Shown here: positions 19,920-30,000 of the stretch, piece by piece | Layout: the number at the start of each line of letters is the position of its first letter | How positions within the stretch are numbered: position 1 is the first letter of the stretch | Assembly (NCBI GenBank): GCA_001604135.1 | Contig: LVAT01000008.1 | Location: 1 to 64,000, forward strand | Length of the DNA stretch: 64,000 nucleotides | Direction: 5' to 3' | Origin: Clostridiales bacterium Firm_14 | GTDB lineage: Bacteria > Bacillota > Clostridia > Saccharofermentanales > Saccharofermentanaceae | Program-made: the position numbers and the translations under genes | The notes under the pieces: model-generated | What the model was told of the DNA's origin: nothing | What the model saw: the letters and a program-made list of their open reading frames with translations, nothing else | Databases searched by the model: none

Positions 19920-21023
19920 ATGACAGCAAAATACAGAAGATCAGATAAGCTCGAGAGCCTCTTGGGCATATTAAGAGACTTCTCGGATAGCGACAGGATA
20001 ATGTTCGGCCAGCAGAACTGCGGCCACATCGGCGTGTCCATCAGCGTAAATGACGGCACTGAATCAGACTGCAAGAATCTGACTGGCAGCCACCCCGCAG
20101 TCGCAGGCATCGACACACTCAGCTTTTTGGGTTATGAGGGCAAGATGAGCGACCTCGTCACGGTCGTAAAGAACTTAAGGCGTCAGGGCCTCATCATCAC
20201 GCTCTCTTCGCACATGCCGAACTTCACGCTTGGCGGCGACGAGTTCTACGATTACTCGCCCAACTATACCGACGGCGACTGCGGCAGGAGAATATTGCCC
20301 GGCGGCGACTTGAACGACAAGTACAAGAGGTTCCTTGACATGATCGCTGAGTTCGCATCACTGTGCATCGACGTCGAAGGCGAAAAGATCCCCATGGTCT
20401 TCCGCCCCTTCCACGAATGCAACGGCGACTGGTTCTGGTGGGGCAAGAGTTTCCTGACAGACGAAGAATTCATCGAACTCTTCAGATATACGGTCGATTA
20501 TCTCCTGGGCGACAAGGGCGTCGACAACCTCGCGATCTGCTATTCACCCAACGGCTTCATCAATAACGAAGACGAATACCTCGCTAGATATCCCGGCGAC
20601 GAATATATCGACATTATGGGCCTCGATCTTTATAACGACAAGCCTCACAAGGGCGACGGATTCTTCCATAAGATGTCCTCATCAATTGATGTGGTCTACA
20701 AGATCTCGAAAGAGAGAGGCAAGATAACAGCGCTCACGGAGATCGGCTACCGCTCCCTTGAGACCGAGAACGGCTATTTCGAAGGCCTTGCACCCTTGGA
20801 CAACACGATCCCTGACTGGTTCACCGAACTCCTCGACGCAGTCACATCCACGGAGGGCGGCAGGCGCCTCTCATACATGCTTACCTGGGCGAACTTCTCA
20901 GATACCCAGTTCTGGATCCCGTTCGTCACAGAAGACTTCAGACACGAGATGGCTGACAACTTCATAAAGTTCGCCGAAGACCACCGCATCAAGATGGCTC
21001 CAGTGTTTGATTTCAATGATTAG
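19920..21023 (+). CDS. Glycoside hydrolase family 26 (beta-mannanase-like)
   Basis: FRPFHECNGDWFWWG acid/base motif, ITALTEIGYRS nucleophile region; no signal peptide. Confidence 0.85.
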   Translation: MTAKYRRSDKLESLLGILRDFSDSDRIMFGQQNCGHIGVSISVNDGTESDCKNLTGSHPAVAGIDTLSFLGYEGKMSDLVTVVKNLRRQGLIITLSSHMPNFTLGGDEFYDYSPNYTDGDCGRRILPGGDLNDKYKRFLDMIAEFASLCIDVEGEKIPMVFRPFHECNGDWFWWGKSFLTDEEFIELFRYTVDYLLGDKGVDNLAICYSPNGFINNEDEYLARYPGDEYIDIMGLDLYNDKPHKGDGFFHKMSSSIDVVYKISKERGKITALTEIGYRSLETENGYFEGLAPLDNTIPDWFTELLDAVTSTEGGRRLSYMLTWANFSDTQFWIPFVTEDFRHEMADNFIKFAEDHRIKMAPVFDFND

Positions 21024-21055
21024 GTCTGATAAGATTTCTTTGTTTTAAGACCTTT

Positions 21056-21131
<76 letters not shown>

Positions 21132-21139
21132 GCATAACT

Positions 21140-21175
21140 GATCCCTTTCCGAGTTACAGGAAAGGGATCTTTTTT
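21140..21175 (+). terminator. Terminator after tRNA-Gly
   Basis: GATCCCTTTCC/GGAAAGGGATC perfect 11-bp stem plus TTTTTT. Confidence 0.88.
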
Positions 21176-21427
21176 GTCCTTTTAACCTCATCCGAACCGA
21201 CAAGTTCTACATCAAAATCGACAGGATTGCCGGCATGCTTTGCCCAAAAACTCTCTCCCAAACCTTCAAAGCAATACAAATACCTGCAAAAGCCTGCAAA
21301 ACCCGACAAGGAAAACTCCGAAAACCGCTGAATCAGCAGACAAGAAAATATACACCTGAAACTGATATTAAAACCCGCAAAAGATATGTAAAATCAATTT
21401 ATAACCTAATCCAAGGAGGATAAATTT

Positions 21428-21586
21428 ATGCAGAAATATGTTTGCGCATTATGCGGATACGAATATGACCCTGAGATCGGTGATCCCGACAGCGGAATTG
21501 CACCCGGCACAGCGTTCGAGGATATCCCTGAGGATTGGGTATGCCCTGTTTGCGGTGTAGGCAAGGAGAATTTCCAGCCCGCATAA
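21428..21586 (+). CDS. Rubredoxin
   Basis: [52 protein letters not shown]; two CxxC motifs; RBS AAGGAGG. Confidence 0.95.
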   Translation: MQKYVCALCGYEYDPEIGDPDSGIAPGTAFEDIPEDWVCPVCGVGKENFQPA

Positions 21587-21673
21587 TCGATAAGATCAAT
21601 CTGCGGGTCCGTGTAAGGCTTAAGATAAGAGGCTATAGCACGGGCCCGCTTATTTTTGAAAGCAGGATTAACC

Positions 21674-22804
21674 ATGGCAGAGCAGACTAAAACGATCAAC
21701 AGAGAGAAAACGATAGTCAGGACGGGTATCATAGGGATAATAGCCAATGTTTTTCTGGCATCCTTCAAGGCCCTTATCGGCGTTGCCGTACATTCAACGG
21801 CGATGGTGCTTGATGCCGTCAACAACTTCAGTGACGTCTTATCTTCCGTGGTTGCGATCATAGGCACCAAGATAGCTTCCAAGAAGCCGGATTATAAGCA
21901 TCCGCTGGGCCACGGGCGTGTCGAGTATCTGGCACAGATGATCATTGCCGCCCTGATCCTTTATGCAGGTATTACGGCTCTCTGGGAATCTGTTCAGAAG
22001 ATCATCCATCCTGTGGCGGCAGACCACAGTGCGCTTTCTCTTACGGTCATATCTGTGGCGATCGCAGTTAAGATCGTTCTTGGATTATTCGTTAAGGGAC
22101 AGGGAAAGAAAGTCAAATCAGATCTTCTTATCTCATCCGGAACGGATGCGCTTTTCGACGCAATACTTTCCACTGCAGTCCTTATATCCGCGGTAATACT
22201 TTTGATCTTCAAGTTCAATATCGAAGCTTATGTCAGTGTCATCATTTCACTGTTTATCCTTAAGGCTGGTTTCGAGATCATAAAAGAGGCCGTCGATGAC
22301 ATGGTAGGACACAGAGTGGAAGCCGAATATACGAAGAAGGTAAAAGAGAGCGTGCTGTCTTTTAGCGAAGTCTATGGCGCTTACGATATTGTCCTTCACA
22401 ACTACGGTCCTGACAAATATCTCGGTTCGCTTCATATCGAAGTCGATGACACGATGACCGCTGATAAGATCGATGCGCTCACAAGATGCATCACGGCCAA
22501 GGTCTATCAGGATACCGGGATCTTTATCACAGCGATAGGTCTTTATTCAAGGAACTCCTCTAACGAGAAGCTCATGCACATGAGAGATGAGATCGAGAAG
22601 CTTGTCGTAGATCACAAGCATATCAAGCAGATCCACGGTTTCTATGTCGATGAGGAGAATAAAAGGATCACTTTCGACGTTGTCGTTGATTTCGATGAGA
22701 AAGACAGGGCAGGCCTTGTAGCTCATATCACTGATGATGTTAAGAAAGCGCTGCCAGAATATGAGGTTGCTGTTGCGCTCGACAGTGATATAAGCGACCA
22801 GTAA
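21674..22804 (+). CDS. Cation diffusion facilitator family transporter
   Basis: STAMVLDAVNNFSDVLSSVVAIIG, DYKHPLGHGRVEYLAQM, C-terminal cytoplasmic domain. Confidence 0.93.
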   Translation: MAEQTKTINREKTIVRTGIIGIIANVFLASFKALIGVAVHSTAMVLDAVNNFSDVLSSVVAIIGTKIASKKPDYKHPLGHGRVEYLAQMIIAALILYAGITALWESVQKIIHPVAADHSALSLTVISVAIAVKIVLGLFVKGQGKKVKSDLLISSGTDALFDAILSTAVLISAVILLIFKFNIEAYVSVIISLFILKAGFEIIKEAVDDMVGHRVEAEYTKKVKESVLSFSEVYGAYDIVLHNYGPDKYLGSLHIEVDDTMTADKIDALTRCITAKVYQDTGIFITAIGLYSRNSSNEKLMHMRDEIEKLVVDHKHIKQIHGFYVDEENKRITFDVVVDFDEKDRAGLVAHITDDVKKALPEYEVAVALDSDISDQ

Positions 22805-22934
22805 AAGGCAATTCCGTCCACACACCCATTAAACTGCATAAAAAGTAAGGCTTTTCCCGTGCAAACAGTGCGATTGCTTGATTATGCCTAGTCGTATGAT
22901 ATTATCTTTTTGATTAATAATTAGAAAAGCGATT

Positions 22935-25232
22935 TTGCAGGAGATAATCGGAACTTTGGATACTTCAGTGAAATTAAAGAAGAATAATGGCTTGCTTAAA
23001 TGCACCATTATCGGTTTTATTACCGCATGTCTTACTTTCATCTTTTTTGTCATTAAGAACGGCGGGATCTTAACGATCTGCGATGACTTCAATTCACAAC
23101 AGCTGACATTTGCCCAGGCTCTGTGGAATGCCGTTCATTACGGCAACGGCGGCGAGTGGACCTGGAATCTCGATCTCGGTTCATCAGTCCTGAACGGTTT
23201 TGCTTTCTATAATCTCGGAAGCCCGTTCTATTGGATATTCTTAGCGCTCCCCAAAGGCGTTTTCCCTTATCTTGTAGCGCCCCTTTATATCCTGAAATAT
23301 ACCGTTGCGACTGTTACCGCATATATTTATCTGCGTCTGTTCACCAAGAATGAAGAGGGCAGGAAGGATAATTTCGCCATCGTCGGCGCGCTCCTTTATG
23401 CGTTTTCAGGCTTCCAGGCAGTAAATCTCATGTTCTTCCACTTCCATGATGTAGTGGCATTTTTCCCGCTGCTGCTCTGGGGCGTCGAGACGATTGATGA
23501 CAAAAAGAGGAGACCGCTATTCGTTCTCGCGATCTTCATTAACTGCACAGTAAACTATTTCTTCTTCATCCAGGAAGTAATATTCATGGTCATCTATTTC
23601 CTCTTCAGATACTGGAAGCAGCCTGTTAAGGAAATACTGAAGAAGATGGTCACATGCATCCTCTGCGGCATTCTCGGTGTCGGCATGGCTGCCGCCATCT
23701 TCGTGCCCAGTGTCCTTTACATCAAGGGCAACACAAGAAGTGAGATGGCTCTTTACCTGAAGAACTTTGTATTCGATTCGAAGTCACTCCTGCACCTGAT
23801 CAAGGGCACGCTCCTTCCGGGTGACGTCATGCCTGCAAACAGCGCAGTCATCTATCAGAACTGGGATTCGCCTTCATGCTATCTGCCTTTGTTCGGCATC
23901 TCACTTGTTATCGCATTCATCGGCAAGGACAGAAGCTGGCTGCAAAAGCTCCTGTTATTCCTTTTCGCCTGCTCGATATTCCCGTTTATGTCATCAGGCT
24001 TCCTGCTCTTCACGGCCGTATACCAGCGCTGGTGGTATATGTTCGTGCTCGTAATGGCACTTGCTACGGTCAAGGTCCTCGAAGACCCCAAGGAATATTT
24101 CATGTCCAAGGGCCTTTTGCTTTACGTTCTGGCAACAACGGTATTCTTCCTTGCCATAAAGTTCGTGGACTGGAACATTAACAAAGAGCAGATCGTATTC
24201 TATGAAGACAGATTTACGTATTTCTATATAATCGCGGTCTCAGGCCCTGTGATCCTCGATATACTTCACAGGACGAACAAGCTTAAGTTTAACGTCGTTC
24301 TCGCATTGACGATGGCTTTCTGCGCATTCACGACCGGTCTTACGCTTTACTACTACAAAGACGATGACACATCCGAATACATCGCGAAATACGAAGCTTC
24401 GCTTAACCTTAAGACGTTGAACGACCAGTACAGATATCATACGAGAGACAATGTCTTCGCGTTGGTCGGAGGCGGAAGCAGCATCGGATGCTTCAGTTCC
24501 ACTATCGAAAACTCCGCGCATGAGTTCAATACTCTCCTTGAGGTCGATACCAACAACTCCAGCCAGGGAAGGATCAATGTACCCGGTCTGGGACAGCTCC
24601 TGGGCGGCAGATACATGATCACCGGCGATGCAGCTGCTGAGAATATCGTCGATACCGTAAGCTATAAGGGCAAGACTTTGTATGTGACCGAGCAGGAAGC
24701 ATTCCCGATCGGATTTGCCATGGACAAGTACATGTATGCAAACGAACTGGCAAAGACTTCTTTCGACAAGCGCGGAATCGCATTGATGAATGCAGCGGTC
24801 ATAATGCCCGGTGTAGAGTCAGAGGTTACTTCCTGCATGACTCACATCGATGTAAGCAGCATCGACTACAATGCATCGACAGATGACATGGCCAGGGCTG
24901 CGCAGCAGAACGCGGTCGGGGATTTCTCCAGAGACTATCACGGATTTAAGTGCACAACAGATTACGGCAAAGAGACGATGGTCTATTTCTCCGTTCCGAA
25001 CGACAAGGGCTGGACGGTAACGATAGACGGTCAGAAGACATCTGTCACAGACTCATGCGGAATGATGCTGCTTAAGGTTCCTGCAGGACATCACGCAATA
25101 GAATTTACTTATCACACCGTGGGGCTTAAGGCGGGCATAGCGCTTGCTATAGTCTCCTGGGTTGCTTTTGCAGGTCTTTGCGTTTACCTGAAGATAAATG
25201 GAAAGAAGTCCGGAAAGGGGGCAAAAGCATGA
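22935..25232 (+). CDS. YfhO-family (GT-C-like) polytopic membrane protein
   Basis: Multi-TM, FCDDFNSQQLTFAQALWNAV, GNGGEWTWNLDLGSSVLNGFAFYNLGSPF, C-terminal extracytoplasmic region. True start may be TTG at 22956. Confidence 0.8.
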   Translation: MQEIIGTLDTSVKLKKNNGLLKCTIIGFITACLTFIFFVIKNGGILTICDDFNSQQLTFAQALWNAVHYGNGGEWTWNLDLGSSVLNGFAFYNLGSPFYWIFLALPKGVFPYLVAPLYILKYTVATVTAYIYLRLFTKNEEGRKDNFAIVGALLYAFSGFQAVNLMFFHFHDVVAFFPLLLWGVETIDDKKRRPLFVLAIFINCTVNYFFFIQEVIFMVIYFLFRYWKQPVKEILKKMVTCILCGILGVGMAAAIFVPSVLYIKGNTRSEMALYLKNFVFDSKSLLHLIKGTLLPGDVMPANSAVIYQNWDSPSCYLPLFGISLVIAFIGKDRSWLQKLLLFLFACSIFPFMSSGFLLFTAVYQRWWYMFVLVMALATVKVLEDPKEYFMSKGLLLYVLATTVFFLAIKFVDWNINKEQIVFYEDRFTYFYIIAVSGPVILDILHRTNKLKFNVVLALTMAFCAFTTGLTLYYYKDDDTSEYIAKYEASLNLKTLNDQYRYHTRDNVFALVGGGSSIGCFSSTIENSAHEFNTLLEVDTNNSSQGRINVPGLGQLLGGRYMITGDAAAENIVDTVSYKGKTLYVTEQEAFPIGFAMDKYMYANELAKTSFDKRGIALMNAAVIMPGVESEVTSCMTHIDVSSIDYNASTDDMARAAQQNAVGDFSRDYHGFKCTTDYGKETMVYFSVPNDKGWTVTIDGQKTSVTDSCGMMLLKVPAGHHAIEFTYHTVGLKAGIALAIVSWVAFAGLCVYLKINGKKSGKGAKA

Positions 25233-25771
25233 GTAATAAACTTTTCGAGAAAAAGAATATAAGATCACTTGTAATCTGCCTGGAGATCATTTTCCTCGCA
25301 GCTCTCGCGGTGCTGGCAGTCTTTACTTACAGAAACAGCAGGCCGGTTGCTTTTAAGACTTCCGGAATGACGGTCGTATCACAGGGAGATGGTCAGGGCG
25401 TTGACTTTAAACTCGACGGTATCGAGAAGTCTACGGACGGCGGCAAGGAATACATAACCGTCAAGGGCTGGGTATTGCAGCAGGGCATAGAGTCCAAGAC
25501 ATCCGATACGATCAAGGTCGTCCTCATGGACATCAATACCGGCAGATGCTACAGCATCCCGACGGAAAGAACGTCCAAGATCAGCCTGACCAGGCAGTAT
25601 TATGACGGAACCACATATGATGATTCCGGCTTTGAGGGCAAGATCGGCCTCGGCAAGGAGATCAATTCTTCCAGCGAATACCAGGTGCTTATCTATCTGA
25701 AGAATTCAGAAGGAAAGAAGCTCGTTGACACCCAGACCGGAGTCTTCGGGTGGATCAATGCGCACGCCTGA
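25229..25771 (+). CDS. Hypothetical membrane-anchored extracytoplasmic protein
   Basis: ATG overlaps YfhO stop (ATGA); single N-terminal TM then soluble domain. Confidence 0.75.
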   Translation: MSNKLFEKKNIRSLVICLEIIFLAALAVLAVFTYRNSRPVAFKTSGMTVVSQGDGQGVDFKLDGIEKSTDGGKEYITVKGWVLQQGIESKTSDTIKVVLMDINTGRCYSIPTERTSKISLTRQYYDGTTYDDSGFEGKIGLGKEINSSSEYQVLIYLKNSEGKKLVDTQTGVFGWINAHA

Positions 25772-25816
25772 AATCGAGGCACTTTTTAAGACTGATTATT
25801 TATTGAAAAAAACTTG

Positions 25817-25845
25817 TTGACAAAAACAAGGCTCGACCATATAAT
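25817..25845 (+). promoter_or_regulatory. Promoter of tRNA-Gly
   Basis: TTGACA, 17-bp spacer, TATAAT. Confidence 0.88.
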
Positions 25846-25855
25846 AATCAGGCAC

Positions 25856-25930
25856 GCGGGATTAACTCAGTGGTAGAGTGTCACCTTGCCAAGGTGAAAG
25901 TCGCGAGTCCGAATCTCGTATCCCGCTCCA
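25856..25930 (+). tRNA. tRNA-Gly (GCC)
   Basis: GCGGGAT...ATCCCGC acceptor, anticodon loop TTGCCAA, encoded TCCA. Confidence 0.93.
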
Positions 25931-25934
25931 CTAA

Positions 25935-25968
25935 GATCAAGGTTGCTTCATCGAAGCAACCTTTTTTT
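25935..25968 (+). terminator. Terminator after tRNA-Gly
   Basis: AAGGTTGCTTCATCGAAGCAACCTTTTTTT. Confidence 0.88.
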
Positions 25969-26053
25969 ATTGCCCCGAATCAGGCCATACAAAAAGGGGC
26001 CCTTTACAGGACCCGCTTTCCGTAATATCCAAACAGAACGATAGTTATAAGAT

Positions 26054-27337
26054 TTAAGCCGGCTTTGCTTCCTTCTTTTTGAACAAGAGCTTTTGCAGGA
26101 GCTTTGTAAGTTCCTGCTCACCGACACCGAGAAGGACGGATGCTGCTATTACGGCGAGCGCATATCCAAAGAACAAGGGACTGTTTGCCTTTACAGGCGT
26201 ATTTGTCTGCAGCATGAACCTGAACGCAGTGAGGGCTGCAAGGTTCATGAGGTACGTGTGGAGCGAATATTTGCCGAAGAAACGCGATACCGGATTGCTT
26301 ACGTGGTATTTCATCATGAAGATGATGACCGCAAGACCGAGGACCAGGAACAAAGGTACCTGACAGAAATATGTCTTCATCTTTTCTTCAATTCCGGGGC
26401 CGTTGCCGGACCACTCCGTCCAGTACTGGAACTTCATCTGTCCGAATGAAGACAGCTTGAAGCAGATCATGGTTATGATAAGGAGCACGGTCAGCTTAAG
26501 GACATAGAGCTTCTTGAAGAATGCCGTGATCGCCTTTTCGTAATTCGCGAAAATAAGGCCCGTAAAGAATGCGGGAGCCGAATTGACCCACCATTCGCCG
26601 CTGAACCACAGGGCCTTTTGTGCCTGCCACCAAAGAGCCTTTGAGGAAAGGGAGGGGTTAAGCCACCAGTTCTTGGCGCCATACCACCATGCGAAATGGC
26701 CGTTGTAGCAGAAACCGATTCCAAGTCCGATGATAAATACCAGAATAACCGCAAAGCATACCGGACGGTTCTTGATAAAGCGGAAGCAGAGGAAGAATAC
26801 GAGATAGAGCAGCGCGAGGACAATGGGGAACCAGGCATATTCATTCATCATGGTAAGGCCAAGGAAATTGAATATCCAGCGTTCCCTGGGAAGCTTGACG
26901 CCCGTGGCCAGCATGAGGATACCGTAGACTATAACGTTCACATAAAAGGGAAGGACTATTGCCTTAACGATCCTGTTCCTTATAAAGCCCTTGAGATAAT
27001 CCTTCTTAGTGTCAAGGCTCTTGATAAGTCCGTAGCCTGAGCAGAAAAAGAAGATCGCAACAAAATATGCGCCTGCATTTACGAAGGGTGACAGGACCTG
27101 CTTGTTCTGAAAGAGCTCTTCCTGGGATATATGGTGAAGCAGGACGCCGATGGCAGCAAAACCTCTGAGGGACTTCATCGCATCAAGGCTCGTGAAATCG
27201 TCGTTGAACTCAAGCTTTCTGCCGAACTTGTTGGTCCCTCCCCAGATGAAGAGGATCACACAGGCATAGAGCACGATCTGATCTAAGGCCGGAATGCTGA
27301 TCAGGCTTTTGAAAAACTCACTCATAATGTACCTCAC
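26054..27337 (-). CDS. Acyltransferase-3 family membrane protein
   Basis: LDAMKSLRGFAAIGVLLHHISQ, multiple TMs. Confidence 0.85.
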   Translation of the reverse strand: MRYIMSEFFKSLISIPALDQIVLYACVILFIWGGTNKFGRKLEFNDDFTSLDAMKSLRGFAAIGVLLHHISQEELFQNKQVLSPFVNAGAYFVAIFFFCSGYGLIKSLDTKKDYLKGFIRNRIVKAIVLPFYVNVIVYGILMLATGVKLPRERWIFNFLGLTMMNEYAWFPIVLALLYLVFFLCFRFIKNRPVCFAVILVFIIGLGIGFCYNGHFAWWYGAKNWWLNPSLSSKALWWQAQKALWFSGEWWVNSAPAFFTGLIFANYEKAITAFFKKLYVLKLTVLLIITMICFKLSSFGQMKFQYWTEWSGNGPGIEEKMKTYFCQVPLFLVLGLAVIIFMMKYHVSNPVSRFFGKYSLHTYLMNLAALTAFRFMLQTNTPVKANSPLFFGYALAVIAASVLLGVGEQELTKLLQKLLFKKKEAKPA

Positions 27338-27422
27338 ACGGATTCATAACAATGCGTTTATTATCGCATTACGGAAAATGCGATTAAACCCGACAAATTT
27401 CATTTCTTTAAATGATGAAAAT

Positions 27423-27450
27423 TAAAAAGACAGCCCGGCAGGACAGTCTT
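27423..27450 (-). terminator. Terminator of downstream acyltransferase gene
   Basis: Minus strand AAAGACTGTCCTGCCGGGCTGTCTTTTTAA. Confidence 0.6.
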
Positions 27451-27456
27451 TGTTGG

Positions 27457-28935
27457 TTATTTCTTCGATTTCTTCTTTTTCTTCTTCGGTTTTTCCTTTA
27501 AGGAAGTCTCTTCGACAGTCTCGTAAGCCGATACGGATTCGGCAGCAGAAAGTCCTAATTCCGCTTCTTTCCTGAACATAGACATCTTTCTGGCGTACTT
27601 GTCATCTGCATCGTCGAGCAGTGAGATCCTCGTAACGGGTTCCTCTACGGCTTTCCTGCCGCCGAAGAGCAACTCCTGTACACGGGTCGTGATCTTATAT
27701 TCCATTACACCGAATGCGACGGTGAAGATTATTACGCCGACCGCAAAAACAAAGAGGTTGTTGTATCTGCCTCCCATATAGAAGGGCGATCCTTCGAAGT
27801 TGAACTCAAGGAATCTGAGCAGCGTGATCGCTGCGAGGTTCATGAGGTAAGTATGAAGCGAGTACTTGCCGAAGAAACGGCTTATCGGGTTGCTTACGTG
27901 ATACTTCATGAGGAAGATGAAGATCGTGACGGGCAGGATCAGGAACAAAGGAACCTGGCAGAAATACGTAGCGATCTTATTGCCGATCTCGGGCCCCTTC
28001 AGATTGAATTCCGTCCAGTAACCGAACTTTGACTGACCGAAGTCGGAGAGGGCAAAGCACAATTCCGTTATGAGAACGAGGAGGAAGAAACGCTTCCAGT
28101 AATTCTGCTTGAAGAAGGCAACGATCTTTTCCTCGTAATGTGCGAAAACAATACCAGTAAGGAATGCCGGAGCTGAGTTGACCCACCATTCGCCGTGGAA
28201 CCAGAAAACCTTCTCCTTCATCCACCATGTGGCTTCATTCGTGAAGTAGTATTCGCTGCACCACCAGTTGTTGGGACCTGTCCACCAAGCACAGTGGCCT
28301 TCGATCATACAGCCTATTCCCATGAGGATTATGAATGCAAAGATAACTGCAAAGCGTGTCTTGGGGAGCTTGAAGAGACGGAAAGTAACGAAGAACAGGA
28401 GATAAAGAATAGCCAGCACAATGGGGAACCATGCATACTGGTTCATCATCGTAAATCCCGTGAGATTGAAGATCCACTGCTCTTTTTCCATGGGGAGTCT
28501 TACGAGCGCAATGAACAGCCCGTAGATCAGGACGTCAACATAAAAGGGAACGATGATCGACTTAACGATCCTCTTCTTGATAAAGCCTTTAAGATAATCG
28601 GGCTTTGAATTAAAACTCTTCAAAAGACCGAAGCCTGAAGCAAAGAAGAAGATGGATACAAAATAAGCACCTGCATTAACAAAGGGAAGAAGGATGCCTT
28701 CCTGCTGGAAGACCTGTTCCTGAGATATGTGGTGGAGGATTACGCCGATGGCGGCAAAACCTCTTAAGGACTTCATCGCGTCGAGACTTAAGAAGTCGTC
28801 ATTGAATTCATTTTTCTTGAATAACTTATTCGATCTGCCCCAAACGAATATATAAACAAAAGCGATCGCAACGATGAAATCTGCTATATTCCACCAATGG
28901 ATCTCGTTTGTATGACCAAACAAAAAGCTGAGCAT
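27457..28935 (-). CDS. Acyltransferase-3 family membrane protein (paralog of 26054-27337)
   Basis: LDAMKSLRGFAAIGVILHHISQEQVFQ; parallel organisation; Lys-rich C-terminus. Confidence 0.85.
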   Translation of the reverse strand: MLSFLFGHTNEIHWWNIADFIVAIAFVYIFVWGRSNKLFKKNEFNDDFLSLDAMKSLRGFAAIGVILHHISQEQVFQQEGILLPFVNAGAYFVSIFFFASGFGLLKSFNSKPDYLKGFIKKRIVKSIIVPFYVDVLIYGLFIALVRLPMEKEQWIFNLTGFTMMNQYAWFPIVLAILYLLFFVTFRLFKLPKTRFAVIFAFIILMGIGCMIEGHCAWWTGPNNWWCSEYYFTNEATWWMKEKVFWFHGEWWVNSAPAFLTGIVFAHYEEKIVAFFKQNYWKRFFLLVLITELCFALSDFGQSKFGYWTEFNLKGPEIGNKIATYFCQVPLFLILPVTIFIFLMKYHVSNPISRFFGKYSLHTYLMNLAAITLLRFLEFNFEGSPFYMGGRYNNLFVFAVGVIIFTVAFGVMEYKITTRVQELLFGGRKAVEEPVTRISLLDDADDKYARKMSMFRKEAELGLSAAESVSAYETVEETSLKEKPKKKKKKSKK

Positions 28936-29037
28936 GGTTTACTTTCACCCCCAAAATCAATGTTCATATTGTCGCACAACGGAGTAATATTGTATATTTA
29001 TATTATCAACAGTTTTTTAATAACTTGGGGGTGCAAT

Positions 29038-29904
29038 ATGAAAGGAATCATTTTGGCGGCAGGCAAGGGTACACGTCTCTATCCTATTACGAAGCCCGTA
29101 TGTAAGCCGTTACTTCCTGTTTACGACAAGCCTATGATCTACTATCCGCTTTCTGTTCTCATGGAAGCCGGAATCAAGGATATTCTCGTTATTACTCCGC
29201 CGGACGACACAAAGCCGTTCGTTGACCTCTTGGGTGACGGATCCCAGCTCGGCATTTCGATCAAGTACATGGAGCAGGATGTTCCGAGAGGAATCGCAGA
29301 TGCTTTCATCATCGCTAAGGACTTCATCGGAACCGATTCAGTCTGCCTCGCTTTGGGCGATAACATCTTCTACGGTCCTTTCTTCAGAAGAAAGCTCAGG
29401 ACAGCTGGAAGAAATGAAGAGGGCGCAGTTATCTTCGGTTACTATGTTTCAGACCCCAGAGCTTTCGGCGTAGTTGAATTTGATGCAGACGGCAAGGCCG
29501 TATCCATCGAAGAGAAGCCTAGACACCCCAAGTCAAATTACATCGTTCCGGGCCTTTATTTCTACGATAATCAGGTCGTCGACATCGCTTCAAAGATCCA
29601 GCCTTCCGCAAGAGGCGAGCTCGAGATCACTTCCGTAAATGAGGAATACCTGAGAAGAGGTCAGCTCCACGTTATCCCGTTAGGCAAGGAATTCTCATGG
29701 TTCGATGCAGGCAACCCGGACAGCCTTTATGAAGCGGCCGGTTCCATCAGGGCAGCTCAGAGATCCGGAAGAATGATCGGATGCTTGGAAGAAATCTCAT
29801 GGCACAACAGATGGATCGAGAAGGATCAGTTCCTTGAGATCGCTCATTCCATGTCCAAGACAAATTACGGCCAGTATCTTGAGTCTTTGGGCGAGGAGAT
29901 CTGA
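29038..29904 (+). CDS. rfbA: Glucose-1-phosphate thymidylyltransferase-like nucleotidyltransferase
   Basis: MKGIILAAGKGTRLYPITKPVCKPLLPVYDKPMIYYPLSVLMEAGI. Confidence 0.9.
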   Translation: MKGIILAAGKGTRLYPITKPVCKPLLPVYDKPMIYYPLSVLMEAGIKDILVITPPDDTKPFVDLLGDGSQLGISIKYMEQDVPRGIADAFIIAKDFIGTDSVCLALGDNIFYGPFFRRKLRTAGRNEEGAVIFGYYVSDPRAFGVVEFDADGKAVSIEEKPRHPKSNYIVPGLYFYDNQVVDIASKIQPSARGELEITSVNEEYLRRGQLHVIPLGKEFSWFDAGNPDSLYEAAGSIRAAQRSGRMIGCLEEISWHNRWIEKDQFLEIAHSMSKTNYGQYLESLGEEI

Positions 29905-29950
29905 TATAGGATCCTCCTATTCGATTTTCCCGGTATAGAATGTTATAATT

Positions 29951-29984
29951 GACATATGTCGTTTTCACGGCATATGTCTTTTTG
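29951..29984 (+). terminator. Terminator after rfbA-like gene
   Basis: GACATATGTCG/CGGCATATGTC stem followed by TTTTTG. Confidence 0.7.
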
Positions 29985-30000
29985 TTAGGAGTTGCTGATA

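Noticed and set aside
25856-25930. tRNA-Gly as an attachment site of an integrated element covering 26-30 kb
   Set aside because: No integrase, no second tRNA 3' fragment or other mobile-element gene seen in the window.
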